From positions 930,001 through 994,000 of the forward strand of contig NC_006396.1 in assembly GCF_000011085.1 (NCBI RefSeq): a stretch of DNA of 64,000 nt, given 5' to 3'. The notes beneath the pieces were generated by a model. The model saw nothing but the letters and a program-made list of their open reading frames with translations. It made no database searches and had not been told where the DNA came from. Source of the stretch: Haloarcula marismortui ATCC 43049 (GTDB lineage: Archaea > Halobacteriota > Halobacteria > Halobacteriales > Haloarculaceae). This document shows positions 14,964-24,667 of this stretch, one piece after another (the stretch's first letter is position 1; the number at the start of each line of letters is the position of its first letter). Both the position numbers and the translations under genes were made by a program.

Positions 14964-16331
14964 CTAGTAGATGTAGCGTGGGTTATCATCGTCGTCCGAG
15001 TCGCCATCCGACTCGTCAGTCTCGACCGACTCTGCGTCCGAGCCCGGCTCGTCAAACGGATCGGATTCGGTCGATTCGCTCTCGTGATCATCGTCGGGCG
15101 TTTTTTCGCCGGTTCTATCCGCACTGGTTCTCGATTCGTCAGATGGGTCGGGATCGCTCCGCTCGCTCGTTCCCGAGTCATCGGTCGTCGATGTACCGAG
15201 CCTGGAACGAAGCGTTCGCTTCGTCTGGTCCACTTTACGGCCAACAGTGTGTGCGCTGGATGAGCCTGACCCGAGTACTTCCTGACCACTGGCTCTGATC
15301 GCAGACTGTCCGGCAAGCCCACGACGGAGGTTCTTCAGGCCCAGCGTTCCGCGTTCACCTGCGGTCTCGACCGTTGCTTTTCGGTCGCGAGCACGCCGGC
15401 GTGAACCGTGCTGGGCCGCACGGTCAGCCATGAAGAACAGCGCACCGGCCTGCCAGAAGAGGACGAACGGGGCGATAACTGCGATGAGCGGCGTGACGAT
15501 GGCCAGCAGCCACTGCCCGAATCCGCCGATCGAAACCGTGACTGAATCACCCAGCAACTCGCCCAGGCGAAACAGGACCGCGATGGGAACCGTCATGAAC
15601 AGGAACGGGACATAAAAGCCCGCAAGTCGCGACATCAGCCGTGCAACCGGTGCGAATGGCCCGATACCAGGGACCCAGAACACGATCACCAGTGGCATCA
15701 GGAGGACATACAGGTACAGCGCCATTTGCCGGACGAGATAGATCAGCGCGAGTACAAGGAAGATCGTCAGATCGAGTGTCGCTGCAAGCGTCAGTCCCGA
15801 AAGCCCCATCGCACCGAACGACACTGTCTCGAACAGGCCGATACTGTCGAGACTCGGCACGATAAAGTCGACCAGGCCGTCGATAAATCGCAATGACAGT
15901 GCAGCCATCCACCACCACGACAGGATGCCAAGCAGGCCGGCAAACGCCCGCTTTTTCAGCTTCGTTCGATGGTACCCGCTGAACAGGTGGCTTGTCGATT
16001 CTAGAAGGATGATCACGCCAAGCGAGAGTCCCCACAGTAGGAGTGTCAGCGGGACCATCGTCTCCCAGTAGTATGTGTAAATCGACGGCCAGCCACCGTT
16101 GGACGGTTGACTGAACACTGCATCCGGACGCGGTGTCGTCACGATCAGGTCGATGAGTGCGCCGATGTTGTCGCCGACGAACCCGAACACGGGGTCGACC
16201 AGTTTCTTCAGGAACCGCTCCAGCGCGTCGACGAAGACGTCCCCCAGTGACTGTGTCATATCTTCCTCGCGGTGCTGTTGGGTGACCGTCGGTTCCGCGC
16301 CGACCTGCTCTGTCTTGTCCTGTCCGACCAC
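14964..16331 (-). CDS. VirB6/TrbL-like polytopic membrane protein
   Basis: There are about seven hydrophobic helices between residues 75 and 310 (for example TMVPLTLLLWGLSLGVIILL, ALYLYVLLMPLVIVFWVPG, AIVTPLIAVIAPFVLFWQAG). A very acidic, disordered C-terminal tail of about 100 residues (many Asp, Ser, Glu) ends in NPRYIY. This plan fits the VirB6/TrbL channel component of type IV secretion systems. The start is uncertain: GTG at 16331 as given, or the ATG at 16259 (MTQSLGDVFVDALERFLKKL). Two bases separate it from the VirB3-like gene. Confidence 0.78.
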   Translation of the reverse strand: MVGQDKTEQVGAEPTVTQQHREEDMTQSLGDVFVDALERFLKKLVDPVFGFVGDNIGALIDLIVTTPRPDAVFSQPSNGGWPSIYTYYWETMVPLTLLLWGLSLGVIILLESTSHLFSGYHRTKLKKRAFAGLLGILSWWWMAALSLRFIDGLVDFIVPSLDSIGLFETVSFGAMGLSGLTLAATLDLTIFLVLALIYLVRQMALYLYVLLMPLVIVFWVPGIGPFAPVARLMSRLAGFYVPFLFMTVPIAVLFRLGELLGDSVTVSIGGFGQWLLAIVTPLIAVIAPFVLFWQAGALFFMADRAAQHGSRRRARDRKATVETAGERGTLGLKNLRRGLAGQSAIRASGQEVLGSGSSSAHTVGRKVDQTKRTLRSRLGTSTTDDSGTSERSDPDPSDESRTSADRTGEKTPDDDHESESTESDPFDEPGSDAESVETDESDGDSDDDDNPRYIY

Positions 16332-16344
16332 AGCGGGCGGCTCA

Positions 16345-17115
16345 TCACAGATTCCTCCATGGTGGCCAGAATCCCCATCCGGTAATGCGGTCGATCAACA
16401 GGCCAGCCAGCAGGAGTACGCCGATCTGAACACTAACCGTGAACAGTATCTGGACGTACCGCAAGACCGTTCCACCGGCCCCCACAGTCGTTGTGTCACC
16501 CACGTAGCCCGGGATCGTCCGCCACCAGTCGCCCGGTCGGTACGTCGCAGTGATCGCATTCCCTTGCCGTGGGATCGTCGCGTGGACGGTGCCGTTTGCA
16601 GTCGTGTTGACTCGCTTCCCATCCAGCTGGATATACCCGTCACGAGCGGCCGTCTCGATAGGCGCACCCGTTGTAGCGTCTCTGAGTGTCACCGTGACTG
16701 TCACGGTGTCTGCGGTCGTGTTCTGGACAGTGAGACGCAGCTCACTCCGGTTCACCGGGAGATTCGCCGTCGTCTCTGGTGACAGCCGTGTCGGTGACCG
16801 CCGAACGAGTCCAATTGCTTGAACCGACTGGTCAGTGTCGTCCGGTGGCGCTCTGGCAGCGATCCCGAAACTACCTTCGTAGGTTCCATTTATCGTATCC
16901 AGCGCAATCGACGAGTCGAGGGCGGGTGCCCGGAGCGTCCGGCCGTACGAATCAAGGACTGTAATCTGACGGAGTGCATCCTGTGTCGTCCCAGTCCGGA
17001 TCGGATACGCGTGACTTGCAAGGCTAATCGGGGGCGATTGAGACTGCCAAATCGGGCCAACACCGTCCTTTGTCGATCTGGGTATGTCCAACCTTGGGCC
17101 CCAACCCCGAAACAA
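16345..17115 (-). pseudogene. Truncated exported protein of the transfer cluster
   Basis: The frame has no ATG; the first available start is a TTG at 17115 and the frame is closed upstream at about 17158. The product has an extracellular beta-rich part (NRSELRLTVQNTTADTVTVT, then GDWWRTIPGYVGDTTTVGAG), and a C-terminal transmembrane helix (VQIGVLLLAGLLIDRITGWG). No signal peptide is present, although the layout demands export. I infer that the 5' part, including signal sequence, was lost at the island boundary. The C-terminus lies 14 bases before the VirB6-like gene, so it belonged to the same operon. Confidence 0.55.
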
Positions 17116-17547
17116 GGTGAATAATCGCTGTCGAGCCTGGCTAGATGCGTGGGGAATTCAGCTGGCGAATGCCGTGGCTCACTGGCCAACGGGGCACTTT
17201 TCATGGGACAGCGCCCTGCTTGCGGGCAGTCTGGAAATACCGTGAATCCCGAATTTGTTAATTTAAGTTGATAGATATGGCGTACATGGATTTCCAACCT
17301 TAGTTGCTGTCTGGCGATTCGGTCTAAAGTTGACACTGATTGGGATATTGGTATGTTCCGCTTGAGCGATCTGTATTTCCCACGCAGCGCCCCGCTCACT
17401 TGGCTTTTCGTCGTGTTTCGCCCGCCTGCCCGTTCGTCGCGCTTGTCGCCGGGTGTCTAGGGAGTGCTAGAACCGCTTTGATCTATTCTACCGGGGGTTT
17501 TCCCAAGGTTGCCGACAGAGTGAACAACAGAGGATGGGGTAGTTGCT
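17116..17547. other. Gap at the right edge of the accessory island
   Basis: About 430 bases without a convincing frame. The left part is AT-rich (GAATTTGTTAATTTAAGTTG near 17250); the right part includes a GC-rich stretch with stop codons in all frames. It separates the truncated transfer gene from well-conserved chromosomal genes and is the likely integration or deletion junction. I found no tRNA fragment or clear direct repeat marking an attachment site. Confidence 0.4.
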
Positions 17548-17997
17548 CTATTCTCCGGGCGCTTCCAGCTCCACCAGCGTCAAATCACGATCTAGCATAC
17601 AGTAGTCATGCGGCGGGTCACCAACAATCTCGGATATCCGATATTCCTCATCAAACTCAGCCCCAGCAGGCTCACAGTAGGGGTGGCTGGGACACTCGGT
17701 GTGAGGACAGGGGCCCGGCAGCGACGCCTTACTCCCAGCGTACGCACCCTTCGAGGGGACGTTGGCCTGAATCGGTGCGGGCTCAACCTCGACGGCCCGA
17801 ACGCCGTTTTCATGCACGGCACAGTCTAGCGTTTGCCCGCTCTGGCGGACGTTGGTGATCCGGTAGCGGTTTCCGGTCGTCAGATTGAGGCATTGGTCGC
17901 GGTAGGGACAGCCCTCACAGCCGCTGGCTTCGCCGCGGTAGACGAACTCCGCGCCGACCTCGGCGAGGCGCGTCCCGACGAGCGTGACAGTGGTCAT
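17548..17997 (-). CDS. UPF0179 family cysteine-rich protein
   Basis: The 149-residue protein contains paired cysteine motifs CEGCPYRDQC (about residues 27-36) and CPHTECPSHPYC (about 97-108), plus a late Cys, which could bind zinc or an iron-sulfur cluster. N-terminal MTTVTLVGTRLAEVGAEFVY and the Cys spacing match the archaeal UPF0179 family; its function is unknown. It lies 32 bases from the DUF5820 gene on the same strand and may be co-transcribed with it. Confidence 0.85.
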   Translation of the reverse strand: MTTVTLVGTRLAEVGAEFVYRGEASGCEGCPYRDQCLNLTTGNRYRITNVRQSGQTLDCAVHENGVRAVEVEPAPIQANVPSKGAYAGSKASLPGPCPHTECPSHPYCEPAGAEFDEEYRISEIVGDPPHDYCMLDRDLTLVELEAPGE

Positions 17998-18029
17998 ACC
18001 GGGCTATAGAACGCCGCCACGGTAAAGCA

Positions 18030-18407
18030 TCATGTCCGCCCGGTCAGGTCGTCCAGTTTATCCAGATACGCCTCGCGGGGCACCTGATACAGCGAGCGGT
18101 AGTCCAGTTCGCCGTCGGCAAACCGAGTGGCCAGGTCCACAGCGCCCTCGACGGCAGCCTCGCGGCGCTCATAGGAATCGGCGTCGCGCTCGACCTCGGG
18201 CTCCAAATAGAAGGTGACGTACCAGCTTTCCCCGGTCCGGTCAGCGCCGGGGCGGCGGGTCCGTTTCCCGCGCGTGAGGTAAATAGTCGGCAGGCACGGT
18301 GCCGGGAACTGCTCCGAGTCGAATACGTCCGGGCGGTACGCGAGGATGAGCTTCTCGTCGGTCTCGTTCCACACCGTCCAGTCATCGGGGAGGCCCGACA
18401 GGTCCAT
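18030..18407 (-). CDS. DUF5820-like haloarchaeal protein
   Basis: I use the ATG at 18407 (MDLSGLPDDWTVWNETDEKL), giving 125 residues; upstream residues in the open frame do not look coding. The product is a small soluble alpha/beta protein with PTIYLTRGKRTRRPGADRTG and WYVTFYLEPEVERDADSY segments. It resembles a conserved haloarchaeal family (DUF5820 as I remember it). No function is known and no catalytic motif is visible. Confidence 0.72.
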   Translation of the reverse strand: MDLSGLPDDWTVWNETDEKLILAYRPDVFDSEQFPAPCLPTIYLTRGKRTRRPGADRTGESWYVTFYLEPEVERDADSYERREAAVEGAVDLATRFADGELDYRSLYQVPREAYLDKLDDLTGRT

Positions 18408-18488
18408 ACAGCCGAATCGGTGTGGACGGGCAAGAATCCGCTGGTCCGTCCCAGGCCCAGATACCGGCACTCGGTTGCACGACGGCAA

Positions 18489-19008
18489 CAGCGATGCGCT
18501 GAGTTGCGCTGCCGTGTGTCCCGTTCTCGTTCGTCAATCAATCCGGCAACAGATTCACATCAATCCAGCGCTAAACATTGGCCGACCCACCAGAGAGAAC
18601 AGTTGACAACCGACACAGTATATAAACCAATGCCAAAATAATGAGACATGGTAACATGGGTGTGCCCCGCCATCCCCGCATTCGGACGACTATCGGACCG
18701 GAATTTATCGGCGGTATGCACATAAGAGGGCAAAGTTCTTATATGAACAGAACTCGTACGGTAAATAGTATCGGAAACAGTTCGACACTGCTTCCCGTTA
18801 CCACACCAGGTCGGAACAGTCCCCGTGTTCCGTCCGGCAGGTCAGCCATGGAAGGGCACACGCGTCACCCCGCAGTGAAGGGTGAACCAGCGGCTGTTTG
18901 CGGTCACATCTGCAGCGGACAGCACCGACACCGAGGAGCGACACAGCCCCGAGACCAGCCCGCGACAGTCGGTGGTCGCCTGCAGCCACGACGAACTACT
19001 GAGATAGC
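18489..19008 (+). promoter_or_regulatory. Promoter and long leader of the prkA operon
   Basis: TATATAAA at 18619-18626 and CTTATATG at 18738-18745 are TATA-box candidates on the plus strand. Either would leave a leader of roughly 240-360 bases before the prkA ATG (19009). The leader contains a perfect 7-base inverted repeat CGGAACA-gtccccg-TGTTCCG at 18812-18832. No convincing coding frame is present in it. Confidence 0.45.
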
Positions 19009-21081
19009 ATGAGCAAGAACAACGAGACACTCGAAGCGCTGAGCAAGGAGTACCGTGACACGATACCGGCGGACCTCCGGAAGACGAACACGTTCGACTG
19101 GTATCTGCAACAGTTGTACGACGAGCCGAAGATCGCCCGCAACGCCCACCAGCGCGTGGCGGATATGTTCGACTACTACGGCAAAAGCTATGACGAGGAG
19201 GCCGGCGTCGTCGAATACGAACTGGCGAGTGAGGACCCGCTCCACGACGGTGAGAACACCTTCTACGGACGGGTCATCCACGAGGCGATGCACGAGTTCG
19301 TCAACAAGGTCAAATCCGGCGCTCGCGGGCTCGGCCCCGAGAAGCGTATCAAGCTTCTGCTGGGGCCGGTCGGGTCGGGGAAGTCCGATTTCGACCGGCA
19401 GGTCCGGCGCTACTTCGAGGACTACACCAGCCGGGACGAGGGCCGGATGTACACGTTCCGCTGGACGAACCTCTGTGATGTCATCCACGATCAGGACCCC
19501 GCCGACGACGTGGTCCGGTCGCCGATGAACCAGGACCCGCTCGTGCTCCTCCCACAGGCACAGCGGGACAAGGTCATCGAAGACATCAACGCGGAACTCG
19601 ATGCCCCCTACACTATCCGAAACGAGCAGTCGCTGGACCCCGCCTCGGAGTTCTACATGGACCGCCTGCTGGCCGAATACGACGACGACCTCCAGGCCGT
19701 CCTCGAAAACCACGTCGAGATCGTCCGCTTCGTCGCTGACGAGAACCAGCGCCGCGGAATCGAGACCTTCGAGCCCAAGGACAAGAAGAATCAGGACGAG
19801 ACAGAACTCACCGGCGATGTAAACTACTCGAAGATCGCCATCTACGGCGAGAGCGACCCGCGAGCCTTTGACTACTCCGGGGCGTTCTGTAACGCCAACC
19901 GCGGCATCTTCTCCGGCGAGGAGCTGTTGAAGCTCCAGCGGGAGTTCCTCTATGACTTCCTCCATGCCAGTCAAGAACAGACAATCAAGCCAAAGAACAA
20001 CCCCCGTATCGACATCGACCAGGTCATCGTCGGCCGGACGAACATGCCCGAGTACCGGGACAAGAAGGGCGACGAGAAGATGGAGGCGTTCAACGACCGG
20101 ACCAAGCGCATCGACTTCCCGTACGTCCTCCAGTACGAGGCTGAGGCCAACATCTACCAGAAGATGCTGCGCAACGCCGACCTACCGGATATACAGGTCG
20201 AGCCCCACACGCTGGAGATGGCGGGCCTGTTCGGCGTCCTCACCCGCATCGAGGAGCCCGACAACGAGTCCATCGACCTCGTGCAGAAGGCGAAAGCCTA
20301 CAACGGCGAAATCGACGAGGCCGACGACGTCGACGTGAAGAAACTCCGTGAAGAGGCCGAGAAGATGGCCGACATCGGCGAGGGGATGGACGGCGTCTCT
20401 CCGCGGTTCATCGGCGACGAGATCGCCGAGGCCATCATGGACTCGATGCACCGGAGCCGGGACTTCCTCTCGCCGCTGACGACGTTCAATCACCTCGAAG
20501 GCAACCTCGAGAACCACGGCTCTATCGACGAGGAGTCGTTCAGCAAGTACTACCGCTTCCTCGAACTCGTCCGCGAGGAGTACAAGGAGCGGGCCATCGA
20601 GGACGTGCGTCATGCGCTGGCCTACGACATGGACGAGATCCAGCGCCAGGGCGAGAAGTACATGGACCACGTCATGGCCTACATCGACGACGCGACCGTC
20701 GAGGACGAACTCACCGGCCGCGAGCAAGAGCCCGACGAGCAGTTCCTGCGCTCCGTCGAAGAGAAGCTGAACCTCCCCGAGGACCGCAAGGACGACTTCC
20801 GGCAGGAAGTGTCGAACTGGGTGTCCCGTCGCGCACGCGAGGGTGACACGTTCAACCCACAGGACAACGACCGCCTGCGCCGCGCCCTCGAACGCAAGCT
20901 CTGGGAAGACAAGAAACACAACATCAACTTCTCCGCGCTGGTCTCCAGTTCGGAAATGGACGACGAGGAGCGCAACCAGTGGGTTGACGCTCTCATCGAG
21001 CAGGGTTACTCCGAGGAGGGCGCCAAGGAAGTGCTCGAGTTCGCTGGTGCGGAGGTCGCCAAAAGCGAGATGGAAGAGTAA
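19009..21081 (+). CDS. prkA: PrkA-type serine protein kinase 1
   Basis: The 690-residue protein has a PrkA AAA domain with Walker A LLGPVGSGKSDFDRQ (about residues 120-134) and the conserved context DGENTFYGRVIHEAMHEFVN. The characteristic region NRGIFSGEELLKLQREFLYD follows, and a helical C-terminal PrkA kinase-like domain completes the family length (about 640-690). PrkA/YeaG proteins work with YeaH and SpoVR in nutrient and nitrogen stress responses in bacteria; here all partners are encoded consecutively. The next gene starts on its stop codon (TAATG). Confidence 0.93.
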   Translation: MSKNNETLEALSKEYRDTIPADLRKTNTFDWYLQQLYDEPKIARNAHQRVADMFDYYGKSYDEEAGVVEYELASEDPLHDGENTFYGRVIHEAMHEFVNKVKSGARGLGPEKRIKLLLGPVGSGKSDFDRQVRRYFEDYTSRDEGRMYTFRWTNLCDVIHDQDPADDVVRSPMNQDPLVLLPQAQRDKVIEDINAELDAPYTIRNEQSLDPASEFYMDRLLAEYDDDLQAVLENHVEIVRFVADENQRRGIETFEPKDKKNQDETELTGDVNYSKIAIYGESDPRAFDYSGAFCNANRGIFSGEELLKLQREFLYDFLHASQEQTIKPKNNPRIDIDQVIVGRTNMPEYRDKKGDEKMEAFNDRTKRIDFPYVLQYEAEANIYQKMLRNADLPDIQVEPHTLEMAGLFGVLTRIEEPDNESIDLVQKAKAYNGEIDEADDVDVKKLREEAEKMADIGEGMDGVSPRFIGDEIAEAIMDSMHRSRDFLSPLTTFNHLEGNLENHGSIDEESFSKYYRFLELVREEYKERAIEDVRHALAYDMDEIQRQGEKYMDHVMAYIDDATVEDELTGREQEPDEQFLRSVEEKLNLPEDRKDDFRQEVSNWVSRRAREGDTFNPQDNDRLRRALERKLWEDKKHNINFSALVSSSEMDDEERNQWVDALIEQGYSEEGAKEVLEFAGAEVAKSEMEE

Positions 21082-23363
21082 TGACAGGCCAGGAGTACAT
21101 CGACCGCGCGGACGAGTCACTCGACGCCGCCTACGAGGCCCCGATGAGCCTCGCGGAGTACGTCGACACCGTCCTTGAAACGCCACAGGTTGCGGCCCAC
21201 GCCTCGAAGTACCTCCTCGACGCCATCGAGGACGCAGGGACGCGGATGGTCATCGAGGAGGGCGAGGAGAAGGAGCGCTACCGCTTCTTCGACGACCCGT
21301 ACAACGACGGTGAACACGCCATCCTCGGCAACACCGAGGTGCTGAACGCCTTCGTCGACGACCTCCGCTCGATTGCGGCGGGCCGCGGGAAAGACGAGAA
21401 GATCATCTGGCTGGAAGGCCCGACAGCCACGGGGAAATCCGAGCTGAAGCGCTGTCTCATCAACGGCCTGCGGGAGTACTCGAAAACACCCGAGGGCCGG
21501 CGCTACACCGTCGAATGGAACGTCGCCGGGGCCGGCAACGACGCCACCAGCATGACCTACGGGAATGCGGCCATCGAGGACGAGGACGACTGGTATGAGA
21601 GTCCCGTTCAGGCCCACCCGCTGACGGTGTTCCCCGAGGACGTACGGACAGACCTGCTCGCCGAGGTCAACGAGCGCCTCGACGACCACATCCCCATCCG
21701 CGTCGACGGCCAGCTGGACCCGTTTTCGCGGGAAGCCTACGACTTCCTCGAAGAGCAGTACCGCCGGCAGGGCGAGACGGACCTGTTCTCGGCGGTCACC
21801 CAGCCATCGCATCTCCGGGTGAAGAATTTCGTCGTGGACGTGGGCCGCGGCATCGGCATCCTCCATTCCGAAGACGAAGGAACGCCCAAAGAGCGCCTCG
21901 TCGGCTCGTGGATGCACGGGATGCTCCGCGAACTCGATTCGCGGGGCCGGAAGAACCCACAGGCGTTCAGCTACGATGGCGTCCTCTCGCAGGGCAACGG
22001 CCTGCTGACTGTCGTCGAGGACGCCGCCCAGCACGCCGACCTGCTCCAGAAGCTGCTGAACGTCCCCGACGAGTCCCACGTCAAGCTCGACAAGGGCATC
22101 GGGATGGACGTGGACACCCAGCTCGTCATCATCTCGAACCCGGATCTTGAAGCCCAGCTGAACAAGCACGCCGACCGCGAGGGGCAGGACCCGCTGAAGG
22201 CGCTGAAACGCCGGCTTGACAAACACGAGTTCACGTATCTGACGAATCTCTCACTGGAGGCCCAGCTCCTGCGCCGCGAGCTGACAAACGAGACGCAGGT
22301 CTGGGACCCCGAGACGTGGGACGAACTGGAGACGTGGATTCAGGAGCCACTGAGTATCTCGGTCCGGGATCAGGTCGAGACGGCCACCGAGAAGGAGCTG
22401 GCCCCACACACCGTCGAGTCCGCGGCGCTCTACGCTGTCGTCTCGCGGCTCGATAGCGCCGAAATCCCGACCGGGCTGGACCTTGTGGACAAGGCCCTGT
22501 TGTTCGACCGGGGCTACCTGATGGAGGGTGACGAGCGCGTCGACATCGACGACTACGACCTGGAGACCACCGCCGAAGACGGCGACCACGGTATCCCGGT
22601 CACCTACGTCCGCGACATCATCGCTGACCTGCTGCACGAGCCACAGGACCGGCACCACCCCGACCTCCCGGTCGAACACGTGCTGATGCCCCGAGACGTG
22701 CTCAACGCCGTCGCTGAAGGGCTTTCGGACGCGCCTGTATTCTCGACCGGTGAGGCCACGGAGTACGAGGAACGCGTCGTGACTGTCAAGAACTACATCT
22801 TCGGCCAGCAGGAACAGGACGTGCTCGACGCGATGATGCGGGACAAGCGCGTCGACGAGGCGACCGTCGAGGAGTACATCGAGCACGTCTACGCCTGGGA
22901 ATCGGACGACCAGATCGAAAACGAGCGGGGCGAACGCGTCGACCCGGACCCGCTGAAGATGAAGGTGTTCGAGATCGAGCATCTGGGCCGGTTCGACGAG
23001 AAGAACTACGACGGCAACGAGCCCGACCACGCCGTCGAGCAGTTCCGCACCGACAAGATCATTACGGCACTGAACCGCCACGCGTGGCAGCGCCGCGACG
23101 AGGAGTTCCGTGTCGGCGACGTGAACCCCAAGGAGATTCCGGTCATCAACACCGTCCTCGGGAGCTACGACTGGGACGACATCCAGCGGACCTACGAGGA
23201 CTTCGAGCCCGGGCAGTGGGACAACCCGCCGTCCGGGACCGAGACGGCTCGGCTCAAGGCGAAGACGCTGGACAACATGGTCGAGATGTTCGACTACACG
23301 GCGGCGTCGGCCGAGTTGACGAGCCGACACGTCATGAGTCAGGTGAGTTATAGATGGGACTAA
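21081..23363 (+). CDS. PrkA-type serine protein kinase 2
   Basis: This is a second, divergent PrkA paralogue of 760 residues. Walker A is [17 protein letters not shown] (about residues 113-129), and the PrkA signature region [20 protein letters not shown] aligns with the DYSGAFCNANRGIFSGEE part of the first kinase. Long C-terminal helices end in [20 protein letters not shown]. Tandem non-identical PrkA genes suggest a heteromeric kinase pair. It overlaps prkA1 by one base and the YeaH gene by ten, so translation is tightly coupled. Confidence 0.9.
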   Translation: MTGQEYIDRADESLDAAYEAPMSLAEYVDTVLETPQVAAHASKYLLDAIEDAGTRMVIEEGEEKERYRFFDDPYNDGEHAILGNTEVLNAFVDDLRSIAAGRGKDEKIIWLEGPTATGKSELKRCLINGLREYSKTPEGRRYTVEWNVAGAGNDATSMTYGNAAIEDEDDWYESPVQAHPLTVFPEDVRTDLLAEVNERLDDHIPIRVDGQLDPFSREAYDFLEEQYRRQGETDLFSAVTQPSHLRVKNFVVDVGRGIGILHSEDEGTPKERLVGSWMHGMLRELDSRGRKNPQAFSYDGVLSQGNGLLTVVEDAAQHADLLQKLLNVPDESHVKLDKGIGMDVDTQLVIISNPDLEAQLNKHADREGQDPLKALKRRLDKHEFTYLTNLSLEAQLLRRELTNETQVWDPETWDELETWIQEPLSISVRDQVETATEKELAPHTVESAALYAVVSRLDSAEIPTGLDLVDKALLFDRGYLMEGDERVDIDDYDLETTAEDGDHGIPVTYVRDIIADLLHEPQDRHHPDLPVEHVLMPRDVLNAVAEGLSDAPVFSTGEATEYEERVVTVKNYIFGQQEQDVLDAMMRDKRVDEATVEEYIEHVYAWESDDQIENERGERVDPDPLKMKVFEIEHLGRFDEKNYDGNEPDHAVEQFRTDKIITALNRHAWQRRDEEFRVGDVNPKEIPVINTVLGSYDWDDIQRTYEDFEPGQWDNPPSGTETARLKAKTLDNMVEMFDYTAASAELTSRHVMSQVSYRWD

Positions 23364-24667
23364 AAGACGACCTCGAACGGTACCGCGACGTGGGCGAGGA
23401 GCGCCGACAGGACCTCTCCGAGTTTATCCAGTACGGCGATCTGGGCCAGTCTCGGGGCGACTCGGTACGCATCCCGATCAAGATCGTCGACCTCCCTGAA
23501 TTCGAGTACGACCAGCGCGACCAGGGCGGCGTCGGCCAGGGCGAAGGCGCCGAAGAGGGTGACCCAGTCGGCCAGCCACAGCCCCAGCCCGGCGACGACG
23601 GTGATGAGGACGGCGAACCCGGCGAGGAGGGCGGCGAACACGAGTACTACGAGATGGACCCCGAGGAGTTCGCCGAGGAACTCGACGAACAACTGGGGCT
23701 CGACCTCGAACCGAAGGGCAAGAAGGTCATCGAGGAGAAAGAGGGTGACTTCACGGACATCACCAGATCCGGCCCCTCCTCGACGCTTGACTTCGAGCGC
23801 CTGTTCAAGAAAGGGCTCAAGCGGAAGCTCGCGATGGACTTCGACGAGGACTACGTCCGCGAGGCGCTCAAAGTCGACGGCTGGGGGCCGGCCACGGTCT
23901 ACGAGTGGACCCGCGAGCAGAACATGCCCGTCTCGAAGGCGTGGATCGACGACGCGTATGAGGAACTGCCAAGCGAGGAGACAGCCGTCTGGGACTCCAT
24001 CGAAGAGATGGAAGACAACGTCGAGGAGGTCGAGACCTCCCAGCGTATCCGCCGGGAAGGAGTCAACCAGATCCCGTTCCGCCGCGAGGACGAACGCTAC
24101 CGCTACCCCGAAATCGTCGAGGAACGCGAGAAGAACGTCGTGGTCGTGAACATCCGGGACGTTTCCGGGTCGATGCGCCAGAAGAAGCGGGAACTGGTCG
24201 AACGGACCTTTACGCCGCTTGACTGGTATCTCACAGGCAAGTACGACAACGCCGAGTTCGTCTACATTGCCCACGACGCCGACGCCTGGGAAGTCGACCG
24301 CAACGAGTTCTTCGGCATCCGCTCGGGCGGGGGCACCCGTATCTCCAGCGCGTACGAACTCGCCGCCGAAGTGCTCGAAGAGGAGTACCCCTGGAGCGAG
24401 TGGAACCGCTACGTGTTCGCGGCGGGCGACAGCGAAAACTCCTCGAACGACACCGAGGAGAAGGTCATCCCGCTGATGGAACAGATTCCGGCGAACCTCC
24501 ACGCCTACGTGGAGACCCAGCCGAGCGGGAACGCCATCAACGCCACCCACGCCGAGGAGGTCGAACGCAACTTCCGGGACGCCGACAACGTCGCGGTCGC
24601 GTACGTCTCCTCGCCGGAGGACGTGGTGGACGCCATCTACGACATACTCAGCACGGAGGACCAATGA
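23354..24667 (+). CDS. YeaH/YhbH (DUF444) von Willebrand-type protein
   Basis: The 437-residue protein has the DUF444 N-terminal signature ([20 protein letters not shown] and [15 protein letters not shown]), then a Gly/Glu/Asp-rich linker (about residues 55-100). A C-terminal VWA-like domain carries the metal-ion-dependent adhesion motif IRDVSGSM (about residue 262), plus [20 protein letters not shown]. YeaH is the usual partner of PrkA/YeaG. It overlaps the kinase 2 gene by 10 bases and the SpoVR gene by 4. Confidence 0.92.
   Translation: MGLKDDLERYRDVGEERRQDLSEFIQYGDLGQSRGDSVRIPIKIVDLPEFEYDQRDQGGVGQGEGAEEGDPVGQPQPQPGDDGDEDGEPGEEGGEHEYYEMDPEEFAEELDEQLGLDLEPKGKKVIEEKEGDFTDITRSGPSSTLDFERLFKKGLKRKLAMDFDEDYVREALKVDGWGPATVYEWTREQNMPVSKAWIDDAYEELPSEETAVWDSIEEMEDNVEEVETSQRIRREGVNQIPFRREDERYRYPEIVEEREKNVVVVNIRDVSGSMRQKKRELVERTFTPLDWYLTGKYDNAEFVYIAHDADAWEVDRNEFFGIRSGGGTRISSAYELAAEVLEEEYPWSEWNRYVFAAGDSENSSNDTEEKVIPLMEQIPANLHAYVETQPSGNAINATHAEEVERNFRDADNVAVAYVSSPEDVVDAIYDILSTEDQ

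Noticed and set aside
16257-16346. 29-codon ORF bridging the truncated gene and the VirB6-like gene, preceded by GGAGG
   Set aside because: Overlap with both neighbours (TGATG and ATGA) is suggestive, but the translation is Arg/Ser-rich and probably the shadow of the true N-terminus of the VirB6-like gene.
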